Source of the DNA: DASXUG01 sp964620425
Lineage (GTDB): Bacteria > Pseudomonadota > Gammaproteobacteria > Burkholderiales > Methylophilaceae
Assembly (NCBI GenBank): GCA_964620425.1
Contig: CAZUGV010000008.1
Span: forward strand, 1-64,000
DNA: 64,000 nt
Direction: 5' to 3'
In this document: positions 25,628 to 34,101 of the stretch, piece by piece
How the letters are laid out: each line of letters opens with the position of its first letter
How positions within the stretch are numbered: position 1 is the stretch's first letter
The notes under the pieces: model-generated
The model's database searches: none
Told to the model about the DNA's origin: nothing
What the model saw: the letters and a program-made list of their open reading frames with translations, nothing else
Program-made: the position numbers and the translations under genes

Positions 25628-27085
25628 ATGTTTGAGCAAACCTTTAAAAACATCGACGACATTCTGCATAAAGACGCAGGCGCAACCAGCGAGCTAGATT
25701 ACACCGAGCAAACCTCTTGGATTTTGTTTTTAAAGTATCTGGATGCTTTAGAGCAAACCAAAGCGATGGAAGCCGAGCTAGAAGGTAAAGCCTACAGCTT
25801 TATTATTGACGACGCTTATCGCTGGCCGACATGGGCAGCACCTAAAACCGCTGATGGTAAGTTTGACCACAACAATGCTTTAACGGGTGATGACCTTAAA
25901 GATTTTGTGAATCTTAGACTTTTTCCCTACCTAAAAGGCTTTAAGCAACGCGCCACTAGCCCCAACACCATTGAATATAAAATCGGTGAAATTTTTGGCG
26001 AGATTAACAACAAAATTCAAAGTGGCTATAACCTGCGTGAAGTGATTGAGCGCATTGATGAACTCAGCTTTAATACCCAAGCAGAAAAGCACGAGCTTTC
26101 ACATCTGTACGAAGCCAAAATTAAAAACATGGGCAACGCAGGCCGTAACGGCGGCGAATATTACACACCGCGCCCATTGATTCGCGCCATGATACAAGTG
26201 GTTAACCCAAAAATTGGTGAGACGATATATGACGGCGCAGTTGGCAGTGCAGGCTTTTTATGCGAAGCGTTTGATTATTTGCGTAGTCAGCCTAATTTAT
26301 CCACCAGTGATTTAAGCACCTTACAAACCAGCACGTTTTACGGCAAAGAGAAAAAGAGCCTTGCCTACGTCATCGCCATCATGAACATGATTCTGCATGG
26401 CATAGAAGCGCCCAATATCATCCACACCAACACGTTGGCGGAAAATATTAGCGATATTCAAGAAAAAGACCGCTTTGATATTATTCTCGCCAACCCACCG
26501 TTTGGCGGAAAAGAGCGTGCTGAGGTGCAACAAAACTTCCCCATCAAAACAGGCGAAACCGCCTTTTTGTTTTTACAGCACTTTATTAAAACCTTACGTG
26601 CTGGCGGCCGCGCTGCGGTCGTGATTAAAAACACCTTTTTAAGCAATACCGACAACGCCTCAGTCAGCCTGCGTAAACTGTTGCTAGAAAGTTGCAATCT
26701 GCACACCGTGCTCGATTGCCCAAGCGGCACGTTTCAAGGCGCAGGCGTAAAAACCGTGGTGCTGTTTTTTGAAAAAGGCGCGCCTACCCGCAACACTTGG
26801 TTTTATGTCCTAGACCCAGGCCGCAATATGGGCAAAACCAAACCGCTCAATGATAATGACTTGGCAGAATTTATAGCCCTACAAAAAACCTTTGCCGATT
26901 CCCCCAAAAGCTGGAGCGTTAACACACAAGCCATCACCGAAGCCCAAGGCTACGATTTATCCGTGAAAAACCCCAACGGCAATGAAGAAGTCGCGCACCG
27001 CAGCCCGCAAGCGATTATGGAAGAAATTGCCAAGCTGGATGCGGAAAGTGAGGAAGTGTTGGCAGGGATTAAGGCGTTGCTATGA
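25628..27085 (+). CDS. hsdM: Type I restriction-modification methyltransferase subunit HsdM
   Basis: 485 aa from ATG 25628. N6-adenine methylase of a type I R-M complex. The N-terminal HsdM helical domain (FKNIDDILHKDAG) precedes the SAM site YDGAVGSAGFL (motif I, where G-S-G-G-F is more usual) and catalytic NPPFGG (motif IV, about residue 288). It is coupled to hsdS by an ATGA overlap and follows the tRNA-Met terminator. With HsdS it methylates the recognition site; with HsdR it forms the restriction complex. Confidence 0.95.
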   Translation: MFEQTFKNIDDILHKDAGATSELDYTEQTSWILFLKYLDALEQTKAMEAELEGKAYSFIIDDAYRWPTWAAPKTADGKFDHNNALTGDDLKDFVNLRLFPYLKGFKQRATSPNTIEYKIGEIFGEINNKIQSGYNLREVIERIDELSFNTQAEKHELSHLYEAKIKNMGNAGRNGGEYYTPRPLIRAMIQVVNPKIGETIYDGAVGSAGFLCEAFDYLRSQPNLSTSDLSTLQTSTFYGKEKKSLAYVIAIMNMILHGIEAPNIIHTNTLAENISDIQEKDRFDIILANPPFGGKERAEVQQNFPIKTGETAFLFLQHFIKTLRAGGRAAVVIKNTFLSNTDNASVSLRKLLLESCNLHTVLDCPSGTFQGAGVKTVVLFFEKGAPTRNTWFYVLDPGRNMGKTKPLNDNDLAEFIALQKTFADSPKSWSVNTQAITEAQGYDLSVKNPNGNEEVAHRSPQAIMEEIAKLDAESEEVLAGIKALL

Positions 27086-28284
27086 AGGCAGGGTGGCAGA
27101 CTGAAAAACTAGGTGAAGTATGCTCATTTCTGAATCGAGGTATTTCACCTAAATATATAGATACCAGCGGCATTTGCGTACTCAACCAAAAATGTATTCG
27201 CGACCATCGTGTTAGTTATGAACAAGCACGTAGGCATGATTTTTCTGCAAAATCAGTTTCAGCAGAAAGATTGATTCAGCTTGGGGATGTACTGGTTAAC
27301 TCGACTGGAACTGGAACACTTGGACGTGTGGCACAAGTGAGAGAAACCCCAAAAGAACCAACTACTGTTGATTCTCACGTTACCATTGTTCGCCCAAGAG
27401 AAGGTAAGTTCTACCAAGACTTCTTTGGTTATATGCTTATTTTAATTGAGGAAGCAATTAAAGAGGCTGGTGAAGGATGTGGTGGTCAAACAGAGCTTGC
27501 TCGTTCAGTTTTGGCAGAAAAGTTTTCAGTTAGTTATCCAACATCTATTGATCAACAACAACGCATCGTAGCCATACTCGACCAAGCGTTTGAGAGCATT
27601 GCCAAAGCGCGCGCAAATGCAGAACAAAACCGGCAAAATGCCCGCGCCTTGTTTGAAAGCCACCTACAATCGGTATTCACTCGGCGCGGTGATTGCTGGG
27701 TTGATAAAACCTTAGACCAAGTTTGCATTGTTGAGAGAGGTAGTTCGCCAAGACCGATTAAAGACTTTTTTACTACAGAGCCTGATGGAGTCAACTGGAT
27801 TAAAATTGGGGATACTGAAGAAGGCGGAAAGTACGTTTTTAAAACCGCTCAGAAAATTACACCTGAAGGCGCTAAACAATCGCGGTTTGTTAAAGAAGGA
27901 GATTTTATCCTAACAAACTCGATGTCTTATGGGCGACCTTACATCATGAAAACTAGCGGATGCATCCATGACGGATGGTTTGTTTTACGGTTGAATTTAG
28001 AAATCAACAGTGATTATTTTTATTATTTATTATCTTCTAGTTTTGTTCAATCGCAGTTCACTAGATTGGCAAGTGGTTCAGTGGTAAAAAACATCAGTGG
28101 TGATTTGGTTAAAATGGTAAATCTTCCTATCCCGCCAATTGAACAGCAAATTTCCATAGTTGATAAACTTTTGGGTCTGTCAAAAGAAACCCAACGCCTA
28201 GAAGCCCTCTACCAACGCAAAATCGCCTGCCTCGATGAACTGAAAAAATCCCTCTTGCAACAGGCTTTTGCTGGGGAGTTGTAG
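27082..28284 (+). CDS. hsdS: Type I restriction-modification specificity subunit HsdS
   Basis: 400 aa. Two target-recognition domains are visible: the first begins WQTEKLGEVCSFLNRGISP, the second begins at about residue 213 (VDKTLDQVCIVERGSSP). Each is followed by a conserved helical spacer (QQQRIVAILDQAFESI in the centre; EQQISIVDKLLGLSKE at the C-terminus), the internal duplication typical of HsdS. It sets the bipartite DNA target; the target itself cannot be predicted by eye. ATGA-coupled to hsdM. Confidence 0.93.
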   Translation: MKAGWQTEKLGEVCSFLNRGISPKYIDTSGICVLNQKCIRDHRVSYEQARRHDFSAKSVSAERLIQLGDVLVNSTGTGTLGRVAQVRETPKEPTTVDSHVTIVRPREGKFYQDFFGYMLILIEEAIKEAGEGCGGQTELARSVLAEKFSVSYPTSIDQQQRIVAILDQAFESIAKARANAEQNRQNARALFESHLQSVFTRRGDCWVDKTLDQVCIVERGSSPRPIKDFFTTEPDGVNWIKIGDTEEGGKYVFKTAQKITPEGAKQSRFVKEGDFILTNSMSYGRPYIMKTSGCIHDGWFVLRLNLEINSDYFYYLLSSSFVQSQFTRLASGSVVKNISGDLVKMVNLPIPPIEQQISIVDKLLGLSKETQRLEALYQRKIACLDELKKSLLQQAFAGEL

Positions 28285-28293
28285 CCTCCATCC

Positions 28294-28325
28294 CCTTATA
28301 TGCTATTTGCATATAGCATATAAGG
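28294..28325. repeat. Perfect 13-bp inverted repeat after hsdS
   Basis: CCTTATATGCTAT (28294-28306) and ATAGCATATAAGG (28313-28325), 6-nt loop. It starts 10 bp past the hsdS stop. No T-run follows, so it is either a weak terminator or part of the operator region of the next gene pair. Confidence 0.6.
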
Positions 28326-28330
28326 CGCAC

Positions 28331-28420
28331 ATTCTCTATTCGCGAATAGCAATTATTTATAATAAGCTATTGTTATATTTATAAATTATGTTTATATTCT
28401 CTATTCGCGAACAGCGAATA
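28331..28420. promoter_or_regulatory. Duplicated palindromic operator upstream of the HTH-nucleotidyltransferase pair
   Basis: Two near-identical 20-mers, ATTCTCTATTCGCGAATAGC (28331) and the same with one change (28396), lie 65 bp apart. The first contains the perfect palindrome CTATTCGCGAATAG; the second contains TATTCGC-N5-GCGAATA. AT-rich promoter-like sequence including TATAAT lies between them. The last copy ends 13 bp before the start codon. The layout is as expected for autorepression by the HTH protein. Confidence 0.6.
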
Positions 28421-28433
28421 AAAGGAAATAAAC

Positions 28434-28979
28434 ATGGCTAGACCAATCACTAACCCACAAATTGCCTTAAAGCCACAAGATTTGGTGGTGTTGTTACGTC
28501 TGTCACTTTGCCAAGACGCTATGCCGACTTATGCGCAATTGGCGGATGAGTTGGGGATTACTGCTTCTGAGATTCATGCTAGTTTAGGGCGTGCGCAACA
28601 GGCGCAATTGGTGTTTAAAGGTGAAGATGGCAAGCCGCGTTTGGTACGCGAGGCTTTAAAACAGTTTGTGCTATATGGGGCGCGTTATGCTTTCCCTACT
28701 CTTCATGGTGAGTTGACACGCGGCTTGCCTACTTTGTATGCCGCCTCGCCAATTAAAGAGAAAATAATCGCAACCACCGATTTACCGCCTGTGTGGCCTG
28801 ATAAAAACGGCAAAGTACGCGGTATGGCGCTTTATCCGCTTTACCCTAGCGTACCCGATGCCGCAAACCGTAACCCTGACTTGTATGAGTTGCTGGTGTT
28901 GTTTGATGCTTTGCGCGCGGGTAGCGCACGTGAGCGCAATTTGGCGCAAGAGATGTTGAGTGAACGGTTGAGCGCATGA
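28434..28979 (+). CDS. HTH DNA-binding protein, putative antitoxin of an AbiE-like module
   Basis: 181 aa. A winged-helix domain (about residues 13-75: PTYAQLADELGITASEIHASLGRA) is followed by an uncharacterised C-terminal region of about 100 residues with a proline-rich YPLYPSVPDA segment. The start has AAAGGAAA upstream. It overlaps the nucleotidyltransferase by 4 nt (ATGA). The arrangement (HTH first, nucleotidyltransferase second, palindromic operators) matches AbiEi-AbiEii type IV toxin-antitoxin systems, but I do not recognise the C-terminal half as the AbiEi antitoxin domain. Antitoxin role is inference. Confidence 0.75.
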   Translation: MARPITNPQIALKPQDLVVLLRLSLCQDAMPTYAQLADELGITASEIHASLGRAQQAQLVFKGEDGKPRLVREALKQFVLYGARYAFPTLHGELTRGLPTLYAASPIKEKIIATTDLPPVWPDKNGKVRGMALYPLYPSVPDAANRNPDLYELLVLFDALRAGSARERNLAQEMLSERLSA

Positions 28980-29686
28980 GTATAAACGCCAATGACCCCA
29001 ATGTGATGTTGCTAGAAGTAGTTGCCCAGCATTTGGGCGCGGAGCTACTTGAGCGCATGGTGTTTGTGGGTGGCGCGGTGGCGGGCTTATTGATTACCGA
29101 CCCTGCGATGCCTAGCATACGCCCAACAGAGGATGTGGATTTAGTGGTGCAAGCGACGGTGTTGCGCGAGTACCATGCTGCAGAGGCCGCTTTGAAGGCG
29201 CAAGGGTTTGTGCAGGATATGTCAGCCGATGCGCCCATTTGCCGTTGGCGTATTGGCTTGCTCACAGTCGATGTGATGCCGATGGAAAAAACAGTGCTAG
29301 GCTTTGCTAACCGCTGGTATCCCTTAGCCGTGGCGACGGCGCAACCTTTTGCTCTGCCGAGTGGCAAAGTTATTAAGCTGATTATTGCACCCGTATTTGT
29401 AGCAACAAAATTGGAAGCTTTTGCAGACCGTGGCAAGGGCGACTTTTTGTTTAGCCATGATTTAGGCGATATTATTGCCATTGTGGATGGGCGCGACAGT
29501 TTGCTGGATGAGTGCAACCAAGCAACCCCTGAGCTAAAGGCGTATTTACAATTAAAATTTGCTGAGTTGATGAATAACCCATCGTTTAGACAAGCATTGT
29601 CTGGGCATTTATCACCCGATGCCGCAAGCCAAAGCCGTTTGCCTTTGCTTGAGCGAAAACTAAACGAACTGGCTAAAACACTTTAG
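28976..29686 (+). CDS. AbiEii-like nucleotidyltransferase, putative toxin
   Basis: 236 aa. Minimal polymerase-beta nucleotidyltransferase fold: VGGAVAGLL (GG at 32-33), DxD in RPTEDVDLVV (D53, D55) and the third acidic residue in LTVDVMP (D99). The later KLEAFADRGKGDFLFSHDLGDI matches the conserved K-x-A-x-R-x-K-x-D-x-x-D block of AbiEii/MenT toxins, which add nucleotides to tRNA or other targets. Catalytic residues look intact. Coupled to the HTH gene; a perfect palindromic terminator follows immediately. Confidence 0.8.
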   Translation: MSINANDPNVMLLEVVAQHLGAELLERMVFVGGAVAGLLITDPAMPSIRPTEDVDLVVQATVLREYHAAEAALKAQGFVQDMSADAPICRWRIGLLTVDVMPMEKTVLGFANRWYPLAVATAQPFALPSGKVIKLIIAPVFVATKLEAFADRGKGDFLFSHDLGDIIAIVDGRDSLLDECNQATPELKAYLQLKFAELMNNPSFRQALSGHLSPDAASQSRLPLLERKLNELAKTL

Positions 29687-29688
29687 AC

Positions 29689-29711
29689 AGTGACAAGCTT
29701 GTCACTTTTTT
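29689..29711 (+). terminator. Terminator after the nucleotidyltransferase gene
   Basis: The 18-nt perfect palindrome AGTGACAAGCTTGTCACT (29689-29706), followed by a T run. It isolates the HTH-nucleotidyltransferase pair from the next gene. Confidence 0.8.
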
Positions 29712-29761
29712 ATTATCTCGCCGCCATCAACACACCCTAAAAGTCGGCAAATTATGCTGGA

Positions 29762-29785
29762 GCTTGCGTTTACTGTTACGCAAGC
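29762..29785. promoter_or_regulatory. Inverted repeat upstream of the HipA-like gene
   Basis: GCTTGCGT (29762-29769) and ACGCAAGC (29778-29785), perfect 8-bp arms, 8-nt spacer, 45 bp before the chosen ATG. A plausible operator for the HTH-HipA fusion protein. The longer frame starting at TTG 29764 would begin inside it. Confidence 0.45.
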
Positions 29786-29829
29786 ACATAATATCTATTC
29801 ATTTAACTATTCAATTTGTATTCACTTTT

Positions 29830-31173
29830 ATGTCAGCGCATCTTGATGCTCTTCGTTTGTTACTGGCAGCGGGCCCTCAATCAGCGTTGCAACTGATTGA
29901 AAATATAGGGATTAGCCAGCCTACCTTATCGCGTGCGCTTAGTCGCCTTGGCGATGAGGTGGTGCGTCTGGGGGCGGCGAGATCTATTCAATATACCTTG
30001 CGAGACACAGCGCGCGGCATCTCTGATATTCCTGTTTATCGGGTGACTACCGAGGGACAAATACGCAATTTGGGTACCTTAGTGCCAGTACGCCCGCAGG
30101 GTTTTGTGATGCGGCAGTTGGATGGTGCAACCTTGCACAGTGACGGTTTGCCATGGTGGTTATTTGATATGCGTCCTCTGGGGTTTCTTGGTCGGGCTTA
30201 TGCCGCACACCATGCCGCAGCACTAGGGCTGCCAGCAAAACTGAACGAGTGGCGCGATGAGCATGCCCTGCGCGCACTACTGGCGCATGGCCATGATGTG
30301 GTGGGCAACTTGCTGCTAGGCGATTTGGCGCGTGACCGCTTTCTTTCTGCGCCACTACCTAACCCTGTTGCCCAGCAGGATAAAGCTGAGGTTTATCGTC
30401 AACTTGCTTTGGATGCAGCGAGTGGTGAGGTGGCGGGTTCTTCAGCGGGTGGTGAGCAGCCAAAATTTACGGTGTTTGCAGACACGTCCGCTGGAGCGCG
30501 TCATTTGTTGGTGAAATTTAGCGAGTCAGAGGATAACTCGGTGAGTGAGCGTTGGCGCGATTTATTGTTGGCTGAGCACTTGGCACTGGAAACTTTGCGT
30601 GGCGCGAATATTTCTGCTGCACAGACCTATGTATTTGACCATGGCGGACAGCGATTTCTTGAAGTGGAGCGATTTGACCGTGTGGGCAGTTTAGGGCGAC
30701 GCGCATTGCACTCATTGACTGCACTGGATGCCGAGTTTGTGGGGTCAGGTAATGGAAACTGGCCGCAGATTTCAAGTCGCCTTGCAGAATCAGGTCAGAT
30801 TGAACCTCAGGCAGTGGAGCTTGCTGCATTGCTATGGGCGTTTGGTACGCTAATAGGCAATACGGATATGCACAACGGTAATTTATCTTTTATTGCTGAG
30901 CATGGAAGACCTTACGCCATTGCACCCGCGTATGACATGACCACCATGGGGTTTGCACCACGTAGCGGCGGAGGTTTGCCAGATAGCGTTGCCCAAGCAA
31001 GCATAATTGCCGATGTTCCAAACCATATTTGGCAACGCGCAGGGGTGTTGGCGGGCGAGTTTCTAATTCGCGTTCGTAACTCAGATGCCTTTAGCCAGCG
31101 CTTTGCTGTATGTATTGCAGCGCTTGCAAACCGACTCGATATGGCGCGAGCAGCGATTGCCAGATTGGGTTAG
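29830..31173 (+). CDS. YjjJ-like HipA-family kinase with fused N-terminal HTH
   Basis: 447 aa from ATG 29830, close to E. coli YjjJ (443 aa). A winged HTH at about 5-55 (ISQPTLSRALSRLGDEVVRLG) precedes a HipA-type Ser/Thr kinase: SAGGEQPKF (about 203-211), ATP-lysine region LLVKFSE, catalytic GNTDMHNGN (about 342-350) and metal-site APAYDMT. In HipBA the DNA-binding antitoxin is a separate protein; here the HTH is on the same chain, so the protein may repress itself. Substrate unknown; classical HipA phosphorylates GltX. Confidence 0.85.
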   Translation: MSAHLDALRLLLAAGPQSALQLIENIGISQPTLSRALSRLGDEVVRLGAARSIQYTLRDTARGISDIPVYRVTTEGQIRNLGTLVPVRPQGFVMRQLDGATLHSDGLPWWLFDMRPLGFLGRAYAAHHAAALGLPAKLNEWRDEHALRALLAHGHDVVGNLLLGDLARDRFLSAPLPNPVAQQDKAEVYRQLALDAASGEVAGSSAGGEQPKFTVFADTSAGARHLLVKFSESEDNSVSERWRDLLLAEHLALETLRGANISAAQTYVFDHGGQRFLEVERFDRVGSLGRRALHSLTALDAEFVGSGNGNWPQISSRLAESGQIEPQAVELAALLWAFGTLIGNTDMHNGNLSFIAEHGRPYAIAPAYDMTTMGFAPRSGGGLPDSVAQASIIADVPNHIWQRAGVLAGEFLIRVRNSDAFSQRFAVCIAALANRLDMARAAIARLG

Positions 31174-31217
31174 CACAGAAATGCTAAAGCGGATAATTTA
31201 AGGTATATTACAGAGCT

Positions 31218-33554
31218 ATGAACGAAGCCGAAACACGCGCAGAACATATAGACCCAGCCCTGAAGGCCGCTGGTTGGGGCGTGGTAGCTGGCAGTTATAT
31301 CAAGCGCGAGTACATCACACTTGGGCGTTTGCAGGGCGGCGGCAAGCGTAGCAAACAAGAAATTGCCGATTATGTGTTGGTGTATAAAAACCATAAATTG
31401 GCGGTGATTGAGGCAAAGGCTTGGGATAAACCTTACACCGAGGGTGTGGCGCAGGCTAAGACTTACGCGCAAAAGCTGAATAGCCGTTTTGCTTATGCAA
31501 CCAATGGGCAACGGATTTATGGCATTGATATGCACACGGGTAAAGAGGCGGATGTTGCTAAATACCCCAGCCCAGACGAATTATGGAGTTTAACCTTTGC
31601 GGAGCAAAATGCATGGCGCGATAAGTTTGCTGAGATTCCGTTTGAAGATAAAGGCGGTTATTTTGGTGCGCGTTATTATCAGCACAATGCGATTGAGGCA
31701 GTGCTTGAGGCAATAGCGAATAACCAAGCGCGCATATTGCTCACCCTAGCGACTGGCACAGGCAAAACCTTTATTGCCTTTCAGTTAGCTTGGAAGTTGT
31801 TTTATAGCCGCTGGAATTTAAGCCGTGAACTCAATGGTGATAAACCACGCCGACCGCGTATTTTGTTTTTAGCTGACCGCAATGGTTTGGCAGACCAAGC
31901 GTATAACGCGTTTTCTGCTTTCCCTGAAGATGCCTTGGTACGCATTGCGCCTGATGAAATTAGCAAAAAAGGCCGCGTACCCAAGAACGGCAATATCTTT
32001 TTTACGATTTTCCAAACCTTTATGAGCGGCACGGATGCTGAAGGAAACCCTGCGCCTAACTTTGGTGAATATCCACCCGACTTTTTTGATTTTATTATCA
32101 TCGACGAATGCCACCGTGGCGGTGCGAATGATGAGGGTAATTGGCGCGGAATTTTGGAGTATTTCTCGCCCGCGGTTCAGTTAGGCTTAACCGCTACGCC
32201 TAAGCGTAAAGACAATGTAGATACTTATGCGTACTTTGGTGAGCCTGTGTATGTGTACTCACTTAAAGAAGGCATTAACGATGGCTTTTTAACGCCATTT
32301 AAAGTGAAGCAAATTGCAACCACGATGGATGAATATATCTATACGCCAGGGGATGGCGTGGTGGTACAAGGTGAGGCTGAACCTGGCAGACTTTATAAAG
32401 AAAGCGATTTTAATCGGATTATTAAAATCCCCGCGCGTGAGCAATACCGAGTGAAATTGTTTATGGAGTTAATCAATCAGCGTGAAAAAACCTTGGTGTT
32501 TTGCGCATCGCAAGACCACGCGTTAGAAGTACGCGACTACATTAATCAGATTAAAACGAGCAAAGACCCAGACTACTGCGTGCGGGTTACAGCAGCAGAT
32601 GGCGCACGTGGCGATGAATATCTGAGAGCGTTTCAAGACAATGAAAATGCGATCCCCACCATTTTGACCACATCACAAAAGCTTTCAACTGGTGTAGATG
32701 CACGTAACGTGCGCAATATTGTGCTGATGCGTGAAGTGAATAGCATGATTGAGTTTAAGCAGATTATTGGGCGTGGTACTCGACTATACGATGGCAAAGA
32801 CTACTTTACGATTTATGATTTTGTAAAAGCACATCATCACTTTTCCGACCCTGAGTGGGATGGCGAGCCTGAGCCGCCTGAGTCAACAGCACCAAATGCA
32901 CATGTGACCAAACCAAATACGGTTGAGCAACCTCAACAACCTTATACTCCTGAGCCTAAACCTGAGAAAATTTTGATTAAACTGTCTGATGGAAAAACTC
33001 GTCAGATTCAACATATGATGGCGACTAGTTTTTGGGGCGCAGATGGTAAGCCTATGTCGAGTGCTCAGTTTTTAGAAAGCTTATTTGGTGTTTTACCTGA
33101 GTTCTTTAGAGATGAAGATACATTGCGTGAAATTTGGAGCGCCCCCGAAACGCGCAAAAAGCTGTTGGATGGCTTGAGCGAAAAAGGCTTTAATAAAGAA
33201 GTATTGGCCGAAATGCAACGCATTATTGATGCAGAAAATAGTGATCTGTTTGATGTGTTAGCGCACGTAGCTTTTGCGTTGCAACCACTTACGCGCAGCA
33301 ATCGTGCTGCCATCGCAAAAAATGAAATTCACCAACACTTTGCTGATAAACAATCCGCTTTTATTGATTTTGTTTTAGGGCAATATATTAAGCAAGGTGT
33401 GGATGAGTTAAGCCAAGAAAAACTAAAGGATTTGATAGGTCTGAAATACCAATCTATTCACGATGCTACTTCAGAGTTAGGTAACACCACAGAAATTAGG
33501 CAACTATTTGTTAGATTTCAAAAATACTTATATCAACAAAGTGATGTCATTTAA
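31218..33554 (+). CDS. hsdR: Type I restriction enzyme motor/nuclease subunit HsdR
   Basis: 778 aa, the short EcoEI-like form. The N-terminal nuclease domain has the PD-(D/E)xK residues D51, E65 and K67 (IADYVLVY ... AVIEAKAW). The SF2 motor has Walker A ATGTGKTFIA (about 178-187), DECH (about 296-299), GLTATPKR and the motif VI region IIGRGTRLYDGKDYF. The C-terminal EcoEI_R_C region contacts the methylase. It is separated from hsdMS by three genes but points the same way; the system looks intact. Confidence 0.95.
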   Translation: MNEAETRAEHIDPALKAAGWGVVAGSYIKREYITLGRLQGGGKRSKQEIADYVLVYKNHKLAVIEAKAWDKPYTEGVAQAKTYAQKLNSRFAYATNGQRIYGIDMHTGKEADVAKYPSPDELWSLTFAEQNAWRDKFAEIPFEDKGGYFGARYYQHNAIEAVLEAIANNQARILLTLATGTGKTFIAFQLAWKLFYSRWNLSRELNGDKPRRPRILFLADRNGLADQAYNAFSAFPEDALVRIAPDEISKKGRVPKNGNIFFTIFQTFMSGTDAEGNPAPNFGEYPPDFFDFIIIDECHRGGANDEGNWRGILEYFSPAVQLGLTATPKRKDNVDTYAYFGEPVYVYSLKEGINDGFLTPFKVKQIATTMDEYIYTPGDGVVVQGEAEPGRLYKESDFNRIIKIPAREQYRVKLFMELINQREKTLVFCASQDHALEVRDYINQIKTSKDPDYCVRVTAADGARGDEYLRAFQDNENAIPTILTTSQKLSTGVDARNVRNIVLMREVNSMIEFKQIIGRGTRLYDGKDYFTIYDFVKAHHHFSDPEWDGEPEPPESTAPNAHVTKPNTVEQPQQPYTPEPKPEKILIKLSDGKTRQIQHMMATSFWGADGKPMSSAQFLESLFGVLPEFFRDEDTLREIWSAPETRKKLLDGLSEKGFNKEVLAEMQRIIDAENSDLFDVLAHVAFALQPLTRSNRAAIAKNEIHQHFADKQSAFIDFVLGQYIKQGVDELSQEKLKDLIGLKYQSIHDATSELGNTTEIRQLFVRFQKYLYQQSDVI

Positions 33555-33597
33555 TTAATGTTTATTTATTTCTGATGTTCACGTAAGCTGATGAATA

Positions 33598-33798
33598 TTA
33601 GTGGGTGTCATCGTAAATTGAATTGAAGTCACTATCACTAAATGCAAAATCAGAAAAACTCTCATCTAAATCTGCGTCATCGTCACTATCTTCAATCGCT
33701 TTAGCGTAGCGACTTTTTTTTGCGCCAATCGCTTCTTGTTCAACTATTTCGTCAATATAGAGATCCTTGTTAGCGTTTGTAGTTTTTGATGTATCCAT
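33598..33798 (-). CDS. Small highly acidic hypothetical protein
   Basis: 66 aa with about 14 Asp and 5 Glu against 5 Lys and 1 Arg, acidic mostly in the C-terminal half (EDSDDDADLDES, SDSDF, YDD). An AGAGG ribosome site 5-6 nt before the ATG supports translation. It faces hsdR across a 43-bp gap. Unrecognised. The charge resembles DNA-mimic inhibitors of restriction enzymes, which is speculation from composition and position; a simple disordered protein is equally possible. Confidence 0.5.
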   Translation of the reverse strand: MDTSKTTNANKDLYIDEIVEQEAIGAKKSRYAKAIEDSDDDADLDESFSDFAFSDSDFNSIYDDTH

Positions 33799-33846
33799 AT
33801 AAACCTCTTAGTTACTTTGTATGTATTACTTTTACGGATGCCGTAA

Positions 33847-34068
33847 GTGAAAACTTTAGTGGGTTTAAACGGGGGTGCGAAAAATAAATGGCGAGTTTTG
33901 GATACATTCGCATCATTTTTTAGAGGTTATGGGGGGGCGTTACCACTAATACAAAAAGAGCAAGAGGCGCTATCACAATCAGAAGCGCTATTGAGCAAAA
34001 TTACTGAGAAGCTTAAGCGTGTATTTGGATTCAATCAATCGAATCTGAGGTGCCCCGCTTTACACTGA
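33847..34068 (+). CDS. Doubtful short ORF
   Basis: 73 codons from a GTG directly after an in-frame stop, without a clear ribosome site. The predicted peptide (MKTLVGLNGGAKNKW at the start, ending KRVFGFNQSNLRCPALH) could be a gene remnant. It occupies the 303-bp gap 33799-34101, which otherwise shows only a small dyad, TTACGG-ATG-CCGTAA, at about 33835-33847 near the start of the acidic gene. Confidence 0.2.
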   Translation: MKTLVGLNGGAKNKWRVLDTFASFFRGYGGALPLIQKEQEALSQSEALLSKITEKLKRVFGFNQSNLRCPALH

Positions 34069-34101
34069 AGCACTGAATTAAGCAGATTTTTGGCTGGTAG
34101 C

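Noticed and set aside
28846..29517. 223-codon open frame antisense to the nucleotidyltransferase
   Set aside because: The plus-strand product has complete family motifs and an ATGA-coupled start; the antisense peptide is low-complexity Ser/Ala/Thr.
25468..34101. tRNA-Met as integration site of a mobile island carrying the hsd genes
   Set aside because: I could not find a repeat of the tRNA 3' end at the other side of the region and there is no integrase gene in it.
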